This document shows positions 25,600-33,951 of a DNA stretch of 64,000 nt, one piece after another. Location of the stretch: assembly GCF_037338445.1 (NCBI RefSeq), contig NZ_CP147838.1, forward strand, positions 3,472,001 through 3,536,000, read 5' to 3'. The notes beneath the pieces were generated by a model. That model worked only from the letters and a program-made list of their open reading frames with translations, was not told the origin of the DNA and made no database searches. Each line of letters begins with the position of its first letter. Positions within the stretch are counted from its first letter, which is position 1. This DNA is from Salinibaculum sp. SYNS191 (lineage in GTDB: Archaea; Halobacteriota; Halobacteria; Halobacteriales; Haloarculaceae). The position numbers were made by a program, and so were the translations under genes.

Positions 25600-26352
25600 A
25601 TGAACGCGACACTCGACCACACGATGATGCGCGTCGAAGACCTCGACGAGTCCCTTGAGTGGTACACCACGCACCTCGACTACGAGGAGAAGGGCCGCTG
25701 GGAGGCCGACACCTTCACCAACGTCTTCCTCGGCCCGGAGGACGTCCACGACGAGGGCGCACTGCTGGAACTCACGTACAACCACGACGGGCGCACGTAC
25801 GACATGGGCGACGCCTGGGGCCACATCGCCGTCCGCGTCGAGGACGTCCACGACGCCTACTACGAACTGATGGACGAGGGCGTCGAGGACTACCGCCGAC
25901 CGGAGGACAACCCCGGCTACGCCTTCGTCAAGGACCCCGACGGCCACGAGGTGGAAATCGTCGAGCGCGACCACGGGGCCCGCTGGAGCCTCGACCACAC
26001 GATGATTCGCGTGGAAGACGCCGACGAGTCGCTGGGCTGGTGGACGCGCAAGCTGGAGTACGAACACACCGGCCGCTGGGAGGCGGACACCTTCGCCAAC
26101 TACTTCGTGAAACCCGAGGGAGCCGCCGAGGAGGCGATGGCGGTCGAACTCACGTACAACTACGACGGGCGCACGTACGACATGGGCGACGCCTGGGGCC
26201 ACCTGGCCGTCCGGACCAGTGACCTCCAGGAGGGCTGGGAGACGCTGATGACCCGCGAGGCCGAGGACTACCGTGACCCGGAGAGTTGCGGGAACAACTA
26301 CGCGTTCACGAAGGACCCCGACGGCCACGAGGTCGAGGTCGTCGAGCGGTAA
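25600..26352 (+). CDS. Duplicated VOC (glyoxalase-like) protein
   Basis: A 250-residue protein made of two copies of a vicinal-oxygen-chelate unit (residues 1-125 and 127-250). Each starts LDHTM(M/I)RVED and ends KDPDGHEVE(I/V)VER, with metal-ligand candidates at the first His, the Glu of LELTYN or VELTYN, and the final Glu. It looks like lactoylglutathione lyase (GloA). Haloarchaea lack glutathione, so a different thiol or substrate is likely. The two halves share a nearly identical DNA block. Confidence 0.85.
   Translation: MNATLDHTMMRVEDLDESLEWYTTHLDYEEKGRWEADTFTNVFLGPEDVHDEGALLELTYNHDGRTYDMGDAWGHIAVRVEDVHDAYYELMDEGVEDYRRPEDNPGYAFVKDPDGHEVEIVERDHGARWSLDHTMIRVEDADESLGWWTRKLEYEHTGRWEADTFANYFVKPEGAAEEAMAVELTYNYDGRTYDMGDAWGHLAVRTSDLQEGWETLMTREAEDYRDPESCGNNYAFTKDPDGHEVEVVER
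25771..25824 (+). repeat. Internal direct repeat of the VOC gene, copy 1
   Basis: This 54-bp block recurs at 26149-26202 with a single mismatch (53/54), although the flanking parts of the two gene halves differ much more. It encodes LTYN(H/Y)DGRTYDMGDAWGH. Confidence 0.9.
26149..26202 (+). repeat. Internal direct repeat of the VOC gene, copy 2
   Basis: Second copy of the 54-bp block, 378 bp after the first and in the same frame. The high identity suggests gene conversion or strong constraint. Confidence 0.9.
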
Positions 26353-26418
26353 GCGAAGGCTTTCCCGTTCCGACACGTCATTCCGCCGAGAGACGGCCTT
26401 TAGGACCGGCTTACCGGA

Positions 26419-26452
26419 CGTTTCGGTCGGGTAGAACTGGCTTACCGAAACG
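26419..26452. repeat. Inverted repeat upstream of the S-layer promoters
   Basis: CGTTTCGGT (26419-26427) and ACCGAAACG (26444-26452) are perfect 9-bp inverted arms around 16 bp. GGCTTACCG also occurs twice here (26408 and 26439). It could be an operator or a terminator hairpin for the VOC gene. Confidence 0.5.
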
Positions 26453-26516
26453 ACGGTCGCGTGGCGCGTAACCAACCGGCCACTAACCCTCCGCTAACAC
26501 AAAGCATTTATAGGCC

Positions 26517-26522
26517 TGTCAG
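26517..26522 (+). promoter_or_regulatory. Distal S-layer promoter TATA box
   Basis: TTTATA preceded by CACAAAGCA. It would give a leader of about 235 nt. Confidence 0.5.
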
Positions 26523-26632
26523 CTCTTCGTCAGACGTTCTCGGCTCCGTCGCGATTTTCCGGAAAATCGGGCTGAGAGGCCGGTCTGTGGACGTGGGGCT
26601 CTATGTCATCCCTCGTACGCGACCACAAAACA

Positions 26633-26639
26633 TTTAATA
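26633..26639 (+). promoter_or_regulatory. Proximal S-layer promoter TATA box
   Basis: TTTAATA preceded by CACAAAACA, almost the same block as the distal element 116 bp upstream. It would give a leader of about 115 nt. Confidence 0.55.
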
Positions 26640-26779
26640 CAAGCGTACAAGCCTTACACCGTACCCCTGCCCATGGTGATAGTAGCGAGTACTCCGGCGC
26701 TGTCGACGGCGGTGCGGTGTTGGCGCAGACGAGACCGGCCGAAAGCTGCTGTCGCCGCAGATAACAACCATAACAAACT

Positions 26780-29494
26780 ATGACAGGAAATTCAGACAAA
26801 CTTCGCAGCCTGTTCCTGGCTGCGCTGATGGTATTCAGCGTCTTCGCTGGTACTGTTGCGCTTACAGGAACAACCGCTGCAGCCGGAAATAATCCGGTAG
26901 TCGAGAAGGCGACCCACTATACGGATACTAGTGATAACGCCGTTCTCGAGCTTGCGTTCGACGAAACGATTAGTAGTACAGGTCAAGTGTATGTTGGCTT
27001 TGAGGACGGAACCGAAACTGAAGTCACATCCGATATAGTCGGTAGCGGTACCGGTGACGCACAGGTCGTTGTTGACACGAGCGATTTCTTCCGTAACGCG
27101 CAGAACGTGACGGTCAAGAACTTCGAAGACAACACCGAGAACTCGACTTACGACGTCCGGGTTGTGCCCACCACAGTCGATGCAAACGCTTCGTCCGTTA
27201 CGCAGCAGAACGTCTACCGCGGCGGACTGATCGCTGTGGACTACGGCAGCATCGCCACTGACGTCGAAGTCAACGAAGTTGATGGCACTTACTTCTTCGA
27301 CGGTAGCACCGGCACCGGTAGCCAGGTGTTCGTCTTCAACACCGAGAACCGCGACCTCGGTGACTACAACTTCAGCACGACCACCAACGCTCCTGTAAAC
27401 GCTACTGTCACGCTACGCGACCTGGCTCTGGACATCGAGGCAGACTCCGCCAGTGTCGATAACGACAGTACGCTGAGCGCGACCGCCAGCGCCAACGCTG
27501 GTGACCGCGGCGTTACTTACACCCTGCTGGACTCCGATGGCGATTCCGTCGCCACGATCGGTGACCAGCTCGACGGTTCTGGCGAAGGTACTGTCGAGTT
27601 CAGTTCGCAGGATCCTGGTGACTACACCATCGAGGTGGAAGACAACTCCTCGGGTGCGTCCGCCGAAACGGATACTATCACGGTTAATGAGCCGCTCGAG
27701 GCTGACGCTCTGTTCACGACCCGTTCGTACAGTGTCACCCGCGGTGACATCGCGGAAATCGACGTCACCGTCGCCGAGGGTGAAACGGCAACCATGCGGA
27801 TTGGAAGTCCCGACGCAGGTTACGACGCTCTCGTCACGGCGACCGACGCCGACGAAGACGGTGAAATCACGATCGAGTGGAATACGTTCCTAGCAGGTTC
27901 TACCAACGAGTTCAGTGTTGCTGGCGATGACACTCCCGTTAATGTCAACGTCACTAACAGTGCGCTCGGTGGTAACTCTGCCAGCGTCATCCAGAACGGT
28001 CGCTACGACCTGGAACTGGTCAACGGTGAAGAGACGTCTAACAGCAACTTCACCGATGCGGACCGGACCAGCCGTGCCCGCATCAGTGTCACCCAGCGCG
28101 ACACGACCGCACTGCGGACGTGGACCGCGCCCGATGGCGCAGCAGCTGACCTCGAAAACGCCAGCGACGTGCTGGCCGCCGTGCAGGCCGGAGTCATTAC
28201 GCAGGACTCGTCGGCAGCCGTGACTAACGGCAACGACGAGTTCATCCTGCAGCTCGAATCGAGTGGCCTCGAAGGCTACGTCGCCTCGCAGCCTGAAACT
28301 GACCCGGCCGATCAGTTCTTCGGCGCGGAGAACATCAGCGTCACCGCGACGGAACTGAACCCTGGTCGGAACACGGCACCCGACGAGTTCAAGCTCGGTC
28401 CTGATAACACGACGCTCATCCCCGACTTCGACGACGGGACGCACTACCTCGTGGTCGACACGAGCGCCGCTGGACTCTCCGATGGCGATGAGTTCGACTT
28501 CCAGTTCACACTGGAAGCGGACCAGAATGGTGAATTCGACTACGGTCTCGTTGCGCCCGAGGACGGCGAGTTCTCGAACGAGACTGCATCCGCGAGTGCC
28601 TCGTTCGTTGCGGGTGAGGTCACTATCGACACCCCCATCGAAGTTGGTGCTGCTGCGGATCAGACGGTGACTGGCACGTCGACGTTCGCGACTGGTACCA
28701 ACGTCTCCGTTGAGGCCAGCTCGAACGACGATGCTGTCAGCCCGTACATCATCCCGGGAGACACGGAAGCCGAAGTGACCGAGGACGGTACGTGGAGTAC
28801 CACCCTCAACTTCTCCAGCGAGGAGGCCAACACTGGCACCGGCTTCACGCTCCTTGCCGCAGCCAACGACGCTTCGACAACCGAGGACGGAACTATTGCT
28901 GGTGAGCCGACGGTCAACGACCTGACCTTCAACGACCAGTCCTCGACTGGTGACACGGTCGTTGTCGCCAACGCCAACTTCTCGGCCGGTGGCTTCGTTG
29001 CGATCCACCTGTCCGAAGATGGCACTGCAGGCGACGTCATCGGTCACTCCGGCTACCTCGAAGCCAACACCGACAACCGCGTCGCAATCGTTCTGGACCA
29101 GCCGATCAGCGAGAACCAGGAGCTGATCGCCATGGCCCACCAGGACACCAACAACAACCAGGTGTACGACTTCCCCGGTGCGGACGGGCCGTACACTGAC
29201 GACGCTGGTGACGCTGTCGTCTCGGCCGCCCAGATCAGCGGCCTCGGCGGCGGCGCAACCGCAACGGCGACGCCCGGCGACGACCCGACGGCAACCGCCA
29301 CGCCGACTGAGACGGCAACCGAAACGGCAACTGAGACGGCAACCGAAACGGCAACCGAAACCGAAACCGCGACCGAAACTGACGAGGGCACCGCAACGTC
29401 CACGCCCGGTCAGGACGGTCCCGGCTTCGGCGTCATCGTCTCCGTGCTCGCCCTGCTCGCCGCGGCACTGCTGGCAGCCCGCCGCAACGAGTAA
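26780..29494 (+). CDS. csg: S-layer (major cell surface) glycoprotein
   Basis: A 904-residue secreted protein. The signal peptide (MTGNSDKLRSLFLAALMVFS, cleaved after about residue 35 at TTAAA) is the specialised haloarchaeal surface-glycoprotein type. The mature part is acidic, beta-rich and has many N-x-S/T sequons for N-glycosylation. A Thr-rich linker (about residues 830-875, TATET repeats) for O-glycosylation precedes the PGF-CTERM sorting signal: PGFGVIVSVLALLAAALLA and a basic end. Archaeosortase A recognises this tail for lipid anchoring, and its gene follows directly. Codon use is less GC-rich than the neighbours, typical of very high expression. Confidence 0.93.
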   Translation: MTGNSDKLRSLFLAALMVFSVFAGTVALTGTTAAAGNNPVVEKATHYTDTSDNAVLELAFDETISSTGQVYVGFEDGTETEVTSDIVGSGTGDAQVVVDTSDFFRNAQNVTVKNFEDNTENSTYDVRVVPTTVDANASSVTQQNVYRGGLIAVDYGSIATDVEVNEVDGTYFFDGSTGTGSQVFVFNTENRDLGDYNFSTTTNAPVNATVTLRDLALDIEADSASVDNDSTLSATASANAGDRGVTYTLLDSDGDSVATIGDQLDGSGEGTVEFSSQDPGDYTIEVEDNSSGASAETDTITVNEPLEADALFTTRSYSVTRGDIAEIDVTVAEGETATMRIGSPDAGYDALVTATDADEDGEITIEWNTFLAGSTNEFSVAGDDTPVNVNVTNSALGGNSASVIQNGRYDLELVNGEETSNSNFTDADRTSRARISVTQRDTTALRTWTAPDGAAADLENASDVLAAVQAGVITQDSSAAVTNGNDEFILQLESSGLEGYVASQPETDPADQFFGAENISVTATELNPGRNTAPDEFKLGPDNTTLIPDFDDGTHYLVVDTSAAGLSDGDEFDFQFTLEADQNGEFDYGLVAPEDGEFSNETASASASFVAGEVTIDTPIEVGAAADQTVTGTSTFATGTNVSVEASSNDDAVSPYIIPGDTEAEVTEDGTWSTTLNFSSEEANTGTGFTLLAAANDASTTEDGTIAGEPTVNDLTFNDQSSTGDTVVVANANFSAGGFVAIHLSEDGTAGDVIGHSGYLEANTDNRVAIVLDQPISENQELIAMAHQDTNNNQVYDFPGADGPYTDDAGDAVVSAAQISGLGGGATATATPGDDPTATATPTETATETATETATETATETETATETDEGTATSTPGQDGPGFGVIVSVLALLAAALLAARRNE
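29309..29385 (+). repeat. Thr/Glu-coding tandem repeat in the S-layer gene
   Basis: About six imperfect 12-bp units related to GCAACCGAAACG encode ETATETAT. They form the O-glycosylated stalk near the membrane. Length variation between strains is likely. Confidence 0.75.
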
Positions 29495-29509
29495 GTGAGC
29501 TACTAACCA

Positions 29510-29552
29510 CCGGATTCACGTCCGGCCCTTCGACACTCGCACTTTCTTTCGG
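29510..29552 (+). terminator. Candidate terminator of the S-layer gene
   Basis: A CCGGA/TCCGG stem (29510-29525) is followed by CACTTTCTTTCGG, the same 13-mer seen after rpl12. Position 16 nt after the stop and the pyrimidine tract suggest a transcription end. Confidence 0.4.
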
Positions 29553-29601
29553 ACGCTACACCACACAGCGACAGCGCTCCGGACGTCACTAACGACAAGA
29601 C

Positions 29602-29606
29602 ATATA
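29602..29606 (+). promoter_or_regulatory. artA: TATA element of artA
   Basis: ATATA lies 26-30 nt before ATG 29632, giving artA its own leaderless transcript in addition to any readthrough from the S-layer gene. Confidence 0.6.
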
Positions 29607-29631
29607 GCGGTCATCGTCCTACTCGGGACAG

Positions 29632-30630
29632 ATGCTCGACCAGCTCGTGTCGACACTCGGGAACTTCTCCACGCCACTCGGCTGGGCCGCGATCTCGCTC
29701 TTTCTGCTGGGGACGATTGCGGAGTGGTACGACCGCGACCGGGCGCGGCCGGTGATGGTCGTCGCGTGGGGGCTGTTCGGGCTGTTCTGGTTCACGCTCA
29801 TCCCGCATTTCATCATCGACAAGAAGAGCTTCGTCGAGGGTATCGGCAGCATCGTCGCGGTGCCGCTGTCGCTGTACGTCGCCGTGTTGCTCTGGCGCGG
29901 CCGCGACTCGCTGTTCACGTTCTCCCGTGCCGTCGCGGTCATGGGGCTGGTCTACGTGCCCTTCGTCACCGTTCCGGTGTTGCGACAGACGCTCATCGAG
30001 ATGGTCACCGACCAGACCGCGGTTCTGATAAACCTCGTCGGCTTCGACCCGGGCATCGCGACGGGGATGGAGACCGTCGGGCCGGACGGCACCGTCTACT
30101 CGATTACGGGCAAGACATACCCCTACGAGAGCACGTTCGTCTTCGACGCGACCTCGGTCCCCTGGATAGAGCAGTCCATCGTCACCTACACCATCGCAAT
30201 CGCGTGCACGGGTATCGGCAGCATGGCGATTTTTGTCGGGCTCATCGCGGCCGTCCGGGCACCAATGGACCGCAAACTCCGCGCCTTCGCCGTCTCGATT
30301 CCAGTCATCTACGTCCTGAATCTGGTCCGGAACGTCTTCATCGGGGTGACGTTCGGCAAGCAGATGACCAACGTCTTCCCGGACGTCGTCATGGGACTGT
30401 TCTCGTTAGAGGAGCAGTGGCAGGTGTCCTACATCGTCTCCGACCGCATCCTCGCACAGAGCATGTCCGTCGTCGCGCTGGTGGTCATCACGTGGCTGGT
30501 CGTCCGGGAACTCCCCGAGGTCCTGACGGTCATCGAGGACCTGGTCTACGTCCTCACGGGGAAGGAGTACGACCTGCAGGACGCGCTCGGTATCGATCAC
30601 CCTGACGGTGAGTCCAGCCAGCCGAGCTAG
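29632..30630 (+). CDS. artA: Archaeosortase A
   Basis: A 332-residue membrane transpeptidase-like enzyme with about eight helices. The exosortase/archaeosortase catalytic set is complete: Cys192 in IACTGIGS, Arg233 in LNLVRN, and Arg272 in SDRILAQ. ArtA processes PGF-CTERM proteins so that they are attached to a lipid. Its best-known substrate is the S-layer glycoprotein, whose gene ends 137 bp upstream on the same strand. A TATA box indicates an independent promoter. Confidence 0.93.
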   Translation: MLDQLVSTLGNFSTPLGWAAISLFLLGTIAEWYDRDRARPVMVVAWGLFGLFWFTLIPHFIIDKKSFVEGIGSIVAVPLSLYVAVLLWRGRDSLFTFSRAVAVMGLVYVPFVTVPVLRQTLIEMVTDQTAVLINLVGFDPGIATGMETVGPDGTVYSITGKTYPYESTFVFDATSVPWIEQSIVTYTIAIACTGIGSMAIFVGLIAAVRAPMDRKLRAFAVSIPVIYVLNLVRNVFIGVTFGKQMTNVFPDVVMGLFSLEEQWQVSYIVSDRILAQSMSVVALVVITWLVVRELPEVLTVIEDLVYVLTGKEYDLQDALGIDHPDGESSQPS

Positions 30631-30634
30631 CGGG

Positions 30635-31402
30635 TTAGGAGAGACTGCCCGGCGGTGCCCCGGCCAGCGAGACGAGCGCGTCGCGTTCCAGCGGGTGGCA
30701 CTCGCCGGGGAGCACGAGCAGGTGCAGCGGCGGCCCGAAGGAGCCATCGGCGAGTGCACCCAGTCGGTCCGCGACGACGGTCGGATCATCACTGCCGGCC
30801 TGTCCGACGACGACGCCGACCCGTTCGAGGCCCGCATCGCCGAGCAATCGGGCGGCGTGGTCGGCGGTCATGTAGTCCTCGTTCTCGCGGTCGATGTCCA
30901 GGTAGACGAGCGTGTGCAGGTCGCGCTCGGTGTTCTCGTCGATGGTCGCCAGCACGCTGTCGGGGACGCCCTCGCCGCCGTGGGACCGTTCGAAGGGCAG
31001 CGTTGTCGCCTTCCCGAACCGGTAGTTCTGGAGGCCAGTGAGTGAGCTGGCAGCGGTCTGTGCGGTCGTGCCGTGGACGACGCGGGTGTCGATGCCGCGG
31101 TCGGCGGCCCGGAGTCGCAGGTCGACGTGCGTCGTCGATATCATCGGGTCCCCCGCGGTCAGGAAGACGGCATCGCCGGTCTCCCCCGCTCGGAGAATCG
31201 GCTCCGGGTCCTGTTCGACGCCCGTCCGGTCGCGGATCTCGATGTCGACGTCGTGTGCGCGTTCCACGTTCTCGACGGTGGTGCCGGCGAGGTAGCTGGT
31301 GTAGAACTCGGCGAAGACGCTGTCTGCGGCCCGGATGGCGTCCCGACCGCGGAGCGTGACCGACCGCTCGTCGTAGAGGCCGAGGCCGACGAAGGTGAGC
31401 AT
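30635..31402 (-). CDS. dph5: Diphthine synthase
   Basis: A 255-residue class III SAM-dependent methyltransferase that methylates the modified histidine of elongation factor 2 during diphthamide synthesis. Typical motifs are the N-terminal FVGLGLYDERSVTLRG, the glycine loop FLTAGDPMISTTHVDLRLRA, and GLQNYRFGKATTLPF. The end abuts artA convergently with 4 bp between stops. Length is normal. Confidence 0.94.
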   Translation of the reverse strand: MLTFVGLGLYDERSVTLRGRDAIRAADSVFAEFYTSYLAGTTVENVERAHDVDIEIRDRTGVEQDPEPILRAGETGDAVFLTAGDPMISTTHVDLRLRAADRGIDTRVVHGTTAQTAASSLTGLQNYRFGKATTLPFERSHGGEGVPDSVLATIDENTERDLHTLVYLDIDRENEDYMTADHAARLLGDAGLERVGVVVGQAGSDDPTVVADRLGALADGSFGPPLHLLVLPGECHPLERDALVSLAGAPPGSLS

Positions 31403-31485
31403 ACCACCACTTCCGCAGTCGTCTGCATAAACGCCGCGAAAGACCGAACGTCAGGCTTACCGCCGCCGGTCGCACAGAAGCGAGT

Positions 31486-32478
31486 ATGTCGGTACCGTGT
31501 GTTCGTGTCGCGCGCGAGGACGGCGAGGCCGTCCGGGCGCGTCTCGCAGAACGAGATATCGTCGACGACGCGCACGAAATCGCCGTCGAGGAGGGATACC
31601 TGTACATCCCGGTGACCGACCCGAGGGCTGTCCCCGACGAGTACGACGTCCGCACCCGGGACCTCCCGCAGCGCGACCGGCAGACGATGCCCGCCGAACT
31701 GGTGGACTTTGCACCCTCCTACGAGCGCATCGGTGACGTGGTCGTCGTCGACGAGGACGACACCGAACGTGCCCGCGCGCTCGCAGATGCCATCGCCGAG
31801 TCTGCACTGCCCGCGCGGACGGTACTCAACCGCGCCTCGAAGATACGGGGGACCGAGCGCGTCCGCGACTGGGAGGTGCTCGTCGGCGAGGGGCCGGACG
31901 CGACGGAGACGGTCCACCGCGAGTACGGCTGTGAGTTCGCGGTCGACCTCGCCGAGGTGTACTTCTCGCCGCGGCTGGCGACCGAGCGCCACCGCGTCGT
32001 CGAGCAGGTGGGGGCCGGCGAGCACGTCTTCGACATGTTCGCCGGCGTCGGCCCCTCCGTCGTGCCCGCGGCCAGGCGGGGCGCGACGGCGGTCGGCGTC
32101 GACATCAACGGGACGGCAATCGAGTACCTGCGCGAGAACGCGCGTCGCAACGGCGTTGCCGACCACGTGACAGCTATCCACGGCGACGTTCGCGAGGTTG
32201 CCGCGGACTGGGCGGACTGGGCGGATCGAATCGTCATGAACCTCCCACACTCCGCGGACGAGTTCCTGGCGAGCGCGCTCACGCTGGCCGGTGACTCCTG
32301 CGTGCTGCACTACTACGACATCCAGCACGAGGACGACCCGTACGGACCGGGGGAGGCCGCGATTCGCGCGGCGGCCGAACCCGACTACGAGGTGACCGTC
32401 GAGACGCGACACACCGTCCGGTCGTACGCCCCGCACGAACTGAACGTGGTGCTCGACGTGCGACTGGACCGGGTCTGA
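31486..32478 (+). CDS. trm5: tRNA (guanine37-N1)-methyltransferase Trm5
   Basis: A 330-residue archaeal Trm5-type enzyme. Residues 1-60 form the small N-terminal domain, followed by an RNA-binding region and a Rossmann SAM domain with VFDMFAGVGPSVVPAARRG near residue 185 and GVDINGTAIEYLRENAR. NLPHSA is the catalytic NLPx motif. It makes m1G37 in tRNA and prevents frameshifting. It is divergent from dph5. Confidence 0.92.
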   Translation: MSVPCVRVAREDGEAVRARLAERDIVDDAHEIAVEEGYLYIPVTDPRAVPDEYDVRTRDLPQRDRQTMPAELVDFAPSYERIGDVVVVDEDDTERARALADAIAESALPARTVLNRASKIRGTERVRDWEVLVGEGPDATETVHREYGCEFAVDLAEVYFSPRLATERHRVVEQVGAGEHVFDMFAGVGPSVVPAARRGATAVGVDINGTAIEYLRENARRNGVADHVTAIHGDVREVAADWADWADRIVMNLPHSADEFLASALTLAGDSCVLHYYDIQHEDDPYGPGEAAIRAAAEPDYEVTVETRHTVRSYAPHELNVVLDVRLDRV

Positions 32479-32593
32479 TTCGCAATTCTTATAGCGGTTA
32501 TCGGCACAACGTAGTGATGCGAGCGAAGACGTGCGCCGGTGGTGAGCAATCCCGCGGAGATTGCGAGTCTCGGTGCAGGAGTGAAACGAGTGT

Positions 32594-32668
32594 GCCGGTG
32601 TAGCTCAGACTGGCTAGAGCGATTCCTTCGTAAGGAATAGGCCGAGGGTTCAAATCCCTCCACCGGCT
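32594..32668 (+). tRNA. tRNA-Thr (anticodon CGT)
   Basis: The 7-bp acceptor stem GCCGGTG/CACCGGC is followed by U73. The anticodon stem ATTCC/GGAAT encloses loop TTCGTAA, giving anticodon CGT for codon ACG. The T-arm is GAGGG-TTCAAAT-CCCTC. There is no intron and no encoded CCA. It is preceded by trm5 and followed by a regulator-rich, lower-GC region. Confidence 0.95.
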
Positions 32669-32944
32669 TCCGGTCGACTACGTCTCCCGAATGACCTTAT
32701 TCTCCTCTTGGAGACGCTTACACTGCTATATTCGCCTTAGAGACCTCTCTCGGCGAGACATTTGAATAGGTCTCACCACCCTACTTTGCCGGATACATCT
32801 GATTGAGTGACCTACGCATGGACGCCCTGTCACGGCCATACATCCTGAGCGAGATTGGCGGTCTACTCCCCTCGTCGTATGGCGACGTGCTTTCGAGGGG
32901 CGGGGTGTTATGTGAACAAGTCTCATACTTGTACATGGAGACCA

Positions 32945-33463
32945 ATGAACTTCGATGAGTTCACCGGAGAGATACAGCACCGTCTCGAACTCCCGGGAAC
33001 CGGCGAAACGGTTCGGGCGGTTCGGGCGACCCTGATGACCTTAGGCCAGCGAATTCCAGAGGGGAACGCCGAGGATCTCGCCGCCTCACTTCCGCTGGAG
33101 GTCAAGTGGTACCTCACTGGGGCTGTCCACGCGCACGGCCAGCGATTCGACTGGAAGGAGTTCGTCTCGCGTGTGAGCGATATAGAGGGAGCCGACAAGT
33201 CGGAGGCAGCCTATCACGCCCAGGTCATCATCGATCTCGTGAGTACGCTCGTCCCTCCCTCCGACCTGCAACAGCTCCGCGACCAACTCCCGGAGAGCGA
33301 AGACGAAGAGAACTGGGGCAAGCTCTTCGCCGTAGTCGATGCTGGGGGATGGGGAGACGCACAGGAGGCACAAACTGGCGGCGGGCCACAGTCAGCCGAT
33401 GAAAGTAACAGCGAGTCCAGCGGAGAGAGCGGGAGTTCGTCAAATTCCTCCGACGGCGAGTAG
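32945..33463 (+). CDS. DUF2267 domain protein
   Basis: A 172-residue protein. Residues 1-130 match DUF2267: MNFDEFTGEIQHRLELP, an alpha-helical repeat of two similar units (the second begins FDWKEFVSRVSDIEG) and LPLEVKWYLTGA. The last 40 residues are a low-complexity Ser/Glu/Gly tail ending in an acidic cluster. The function is unknown; bacterial members are often near stress genes, as is this one beside UspA. ATG 32945 gives the conserved N-terminus. Confidence 0.78.
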   Translation: MNFDEFTGEIQHRLELPGTGETVRAVRATLMTLGQRIPEGNAEDLAASLPLEVKWYLTGAVHAHGQRFDWKEFVSRVSDIEGADKSEAAYHAQVIIDLVSTLVPPSDLQQLRDQLPESEDEENWGKLFAVVDAGGWGDAQEAQTGGGPQSADESNSESSGESGSSSNSSDGE

Positions 33464-33486
33464 CCACGTCCGTTTGTCACAACCAG

Positions 33487-33924
33487 CATGACCGGCTTCT
33501 CTCCCCGACGGCCGGAAGCGAACCAGCCGAATCCGTCCTCGATTACGCATTCCGGTTCACCTCCGGACACGAGACCGAGAGTCATATCCTCACCGTCGCT
33601 GATACCGGATGCGACAGCCGGACCCGGATGCAAAGAGAGGTTGTCGACGTTCTAGAGCGGGACGGAGAACAGATAGAGCGGGACGGAGAACAGATAGAGC
33701 GGGACGGAGAACAGATCGTAGACGGACAGCACAGCGCGCGACAGACCGCGGAATCTCTGTTGCTCCGGAGGGGATTCAGGGGGAGCCGTCTGCAACGAGT
33801 GTCGAGTACGGCAATCAGCCCGACAGCGCTCTCATCGTCAATTTCGGCCGGTACATGATGGGCGGCGTCAGTGGGGCACTCGTTCGGACCTCACCAGTTC
33901 CGCTCGTGTGGGACCGTAAACCCG
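33487..33924 (+). pseudogene. Degraded universal stress protein gene
   Basis: In the frame of 33499 the codons read LSPTAGSEPAESVLDYAF, then a stretch ending HILTVADTG, a good match to a UspA N-terminus but without a start codon. A 21-bp triplication follows. After about 33780 the similarity shifts frame: GEPSATSVEYGNQPDSALIV and GVSGALVRTSPVPLV match a UspA C-terminus. The central part is missing. It is a frameshifted, internally deleted copy that lies tail to tail with the intact UspA gene. Confidence 0.72.
33655..33717 (+). repeat. Three tandem copies of a 21-bp unit
   Basis: Units start at 33655, 33676 and 33697 and read GAGCGGGACGGAGAACAGAT(A/C). They are identical except for the last base of the third. 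As codons they give ERDGEQI three times. They lie inside the UspA pseudogene and look like a recent slippage expansion. Confidence 0.95.
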
Positions 33925-33951
33925 GGTCAGGCGAAGGCCGACTGGCTCACT

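Larger units (their letters stand above)
26353..26779 (+). other. Regulatory region upstream of the S-layer gene
   Basis: These 427 bp hold no convincing gene. They contain an inverted repeat at 26419-26452 and two promoter-like elements at 26517 and 26633 that share the upstream motif CACAAA(G/A)CATTTA. The S-layer mRNA therefore probably has a long leader. Confidence 0.6.

Noticed and set aside
26530..26799. Minus-strand 89-codon frame upstream of the S-layer gene
   Set aside because: It covers promoter elements, overlaps the S-layer start and has Cys/aromatic composition unlike a halophilic protein.
32726..32980. Minus-strand 84-codon frame after tRNA-Thr
   Set aside because: Basic, Arg-rich translation overlapping the DUF2267 start; no sign of coding selection.
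33655..33717. CRISPR-like array
   Set aside because: Three 21-bp units are directly adjacent without spacers; this is a simple tandem repeat. No CRISPR array or cas gene was seen in the window.
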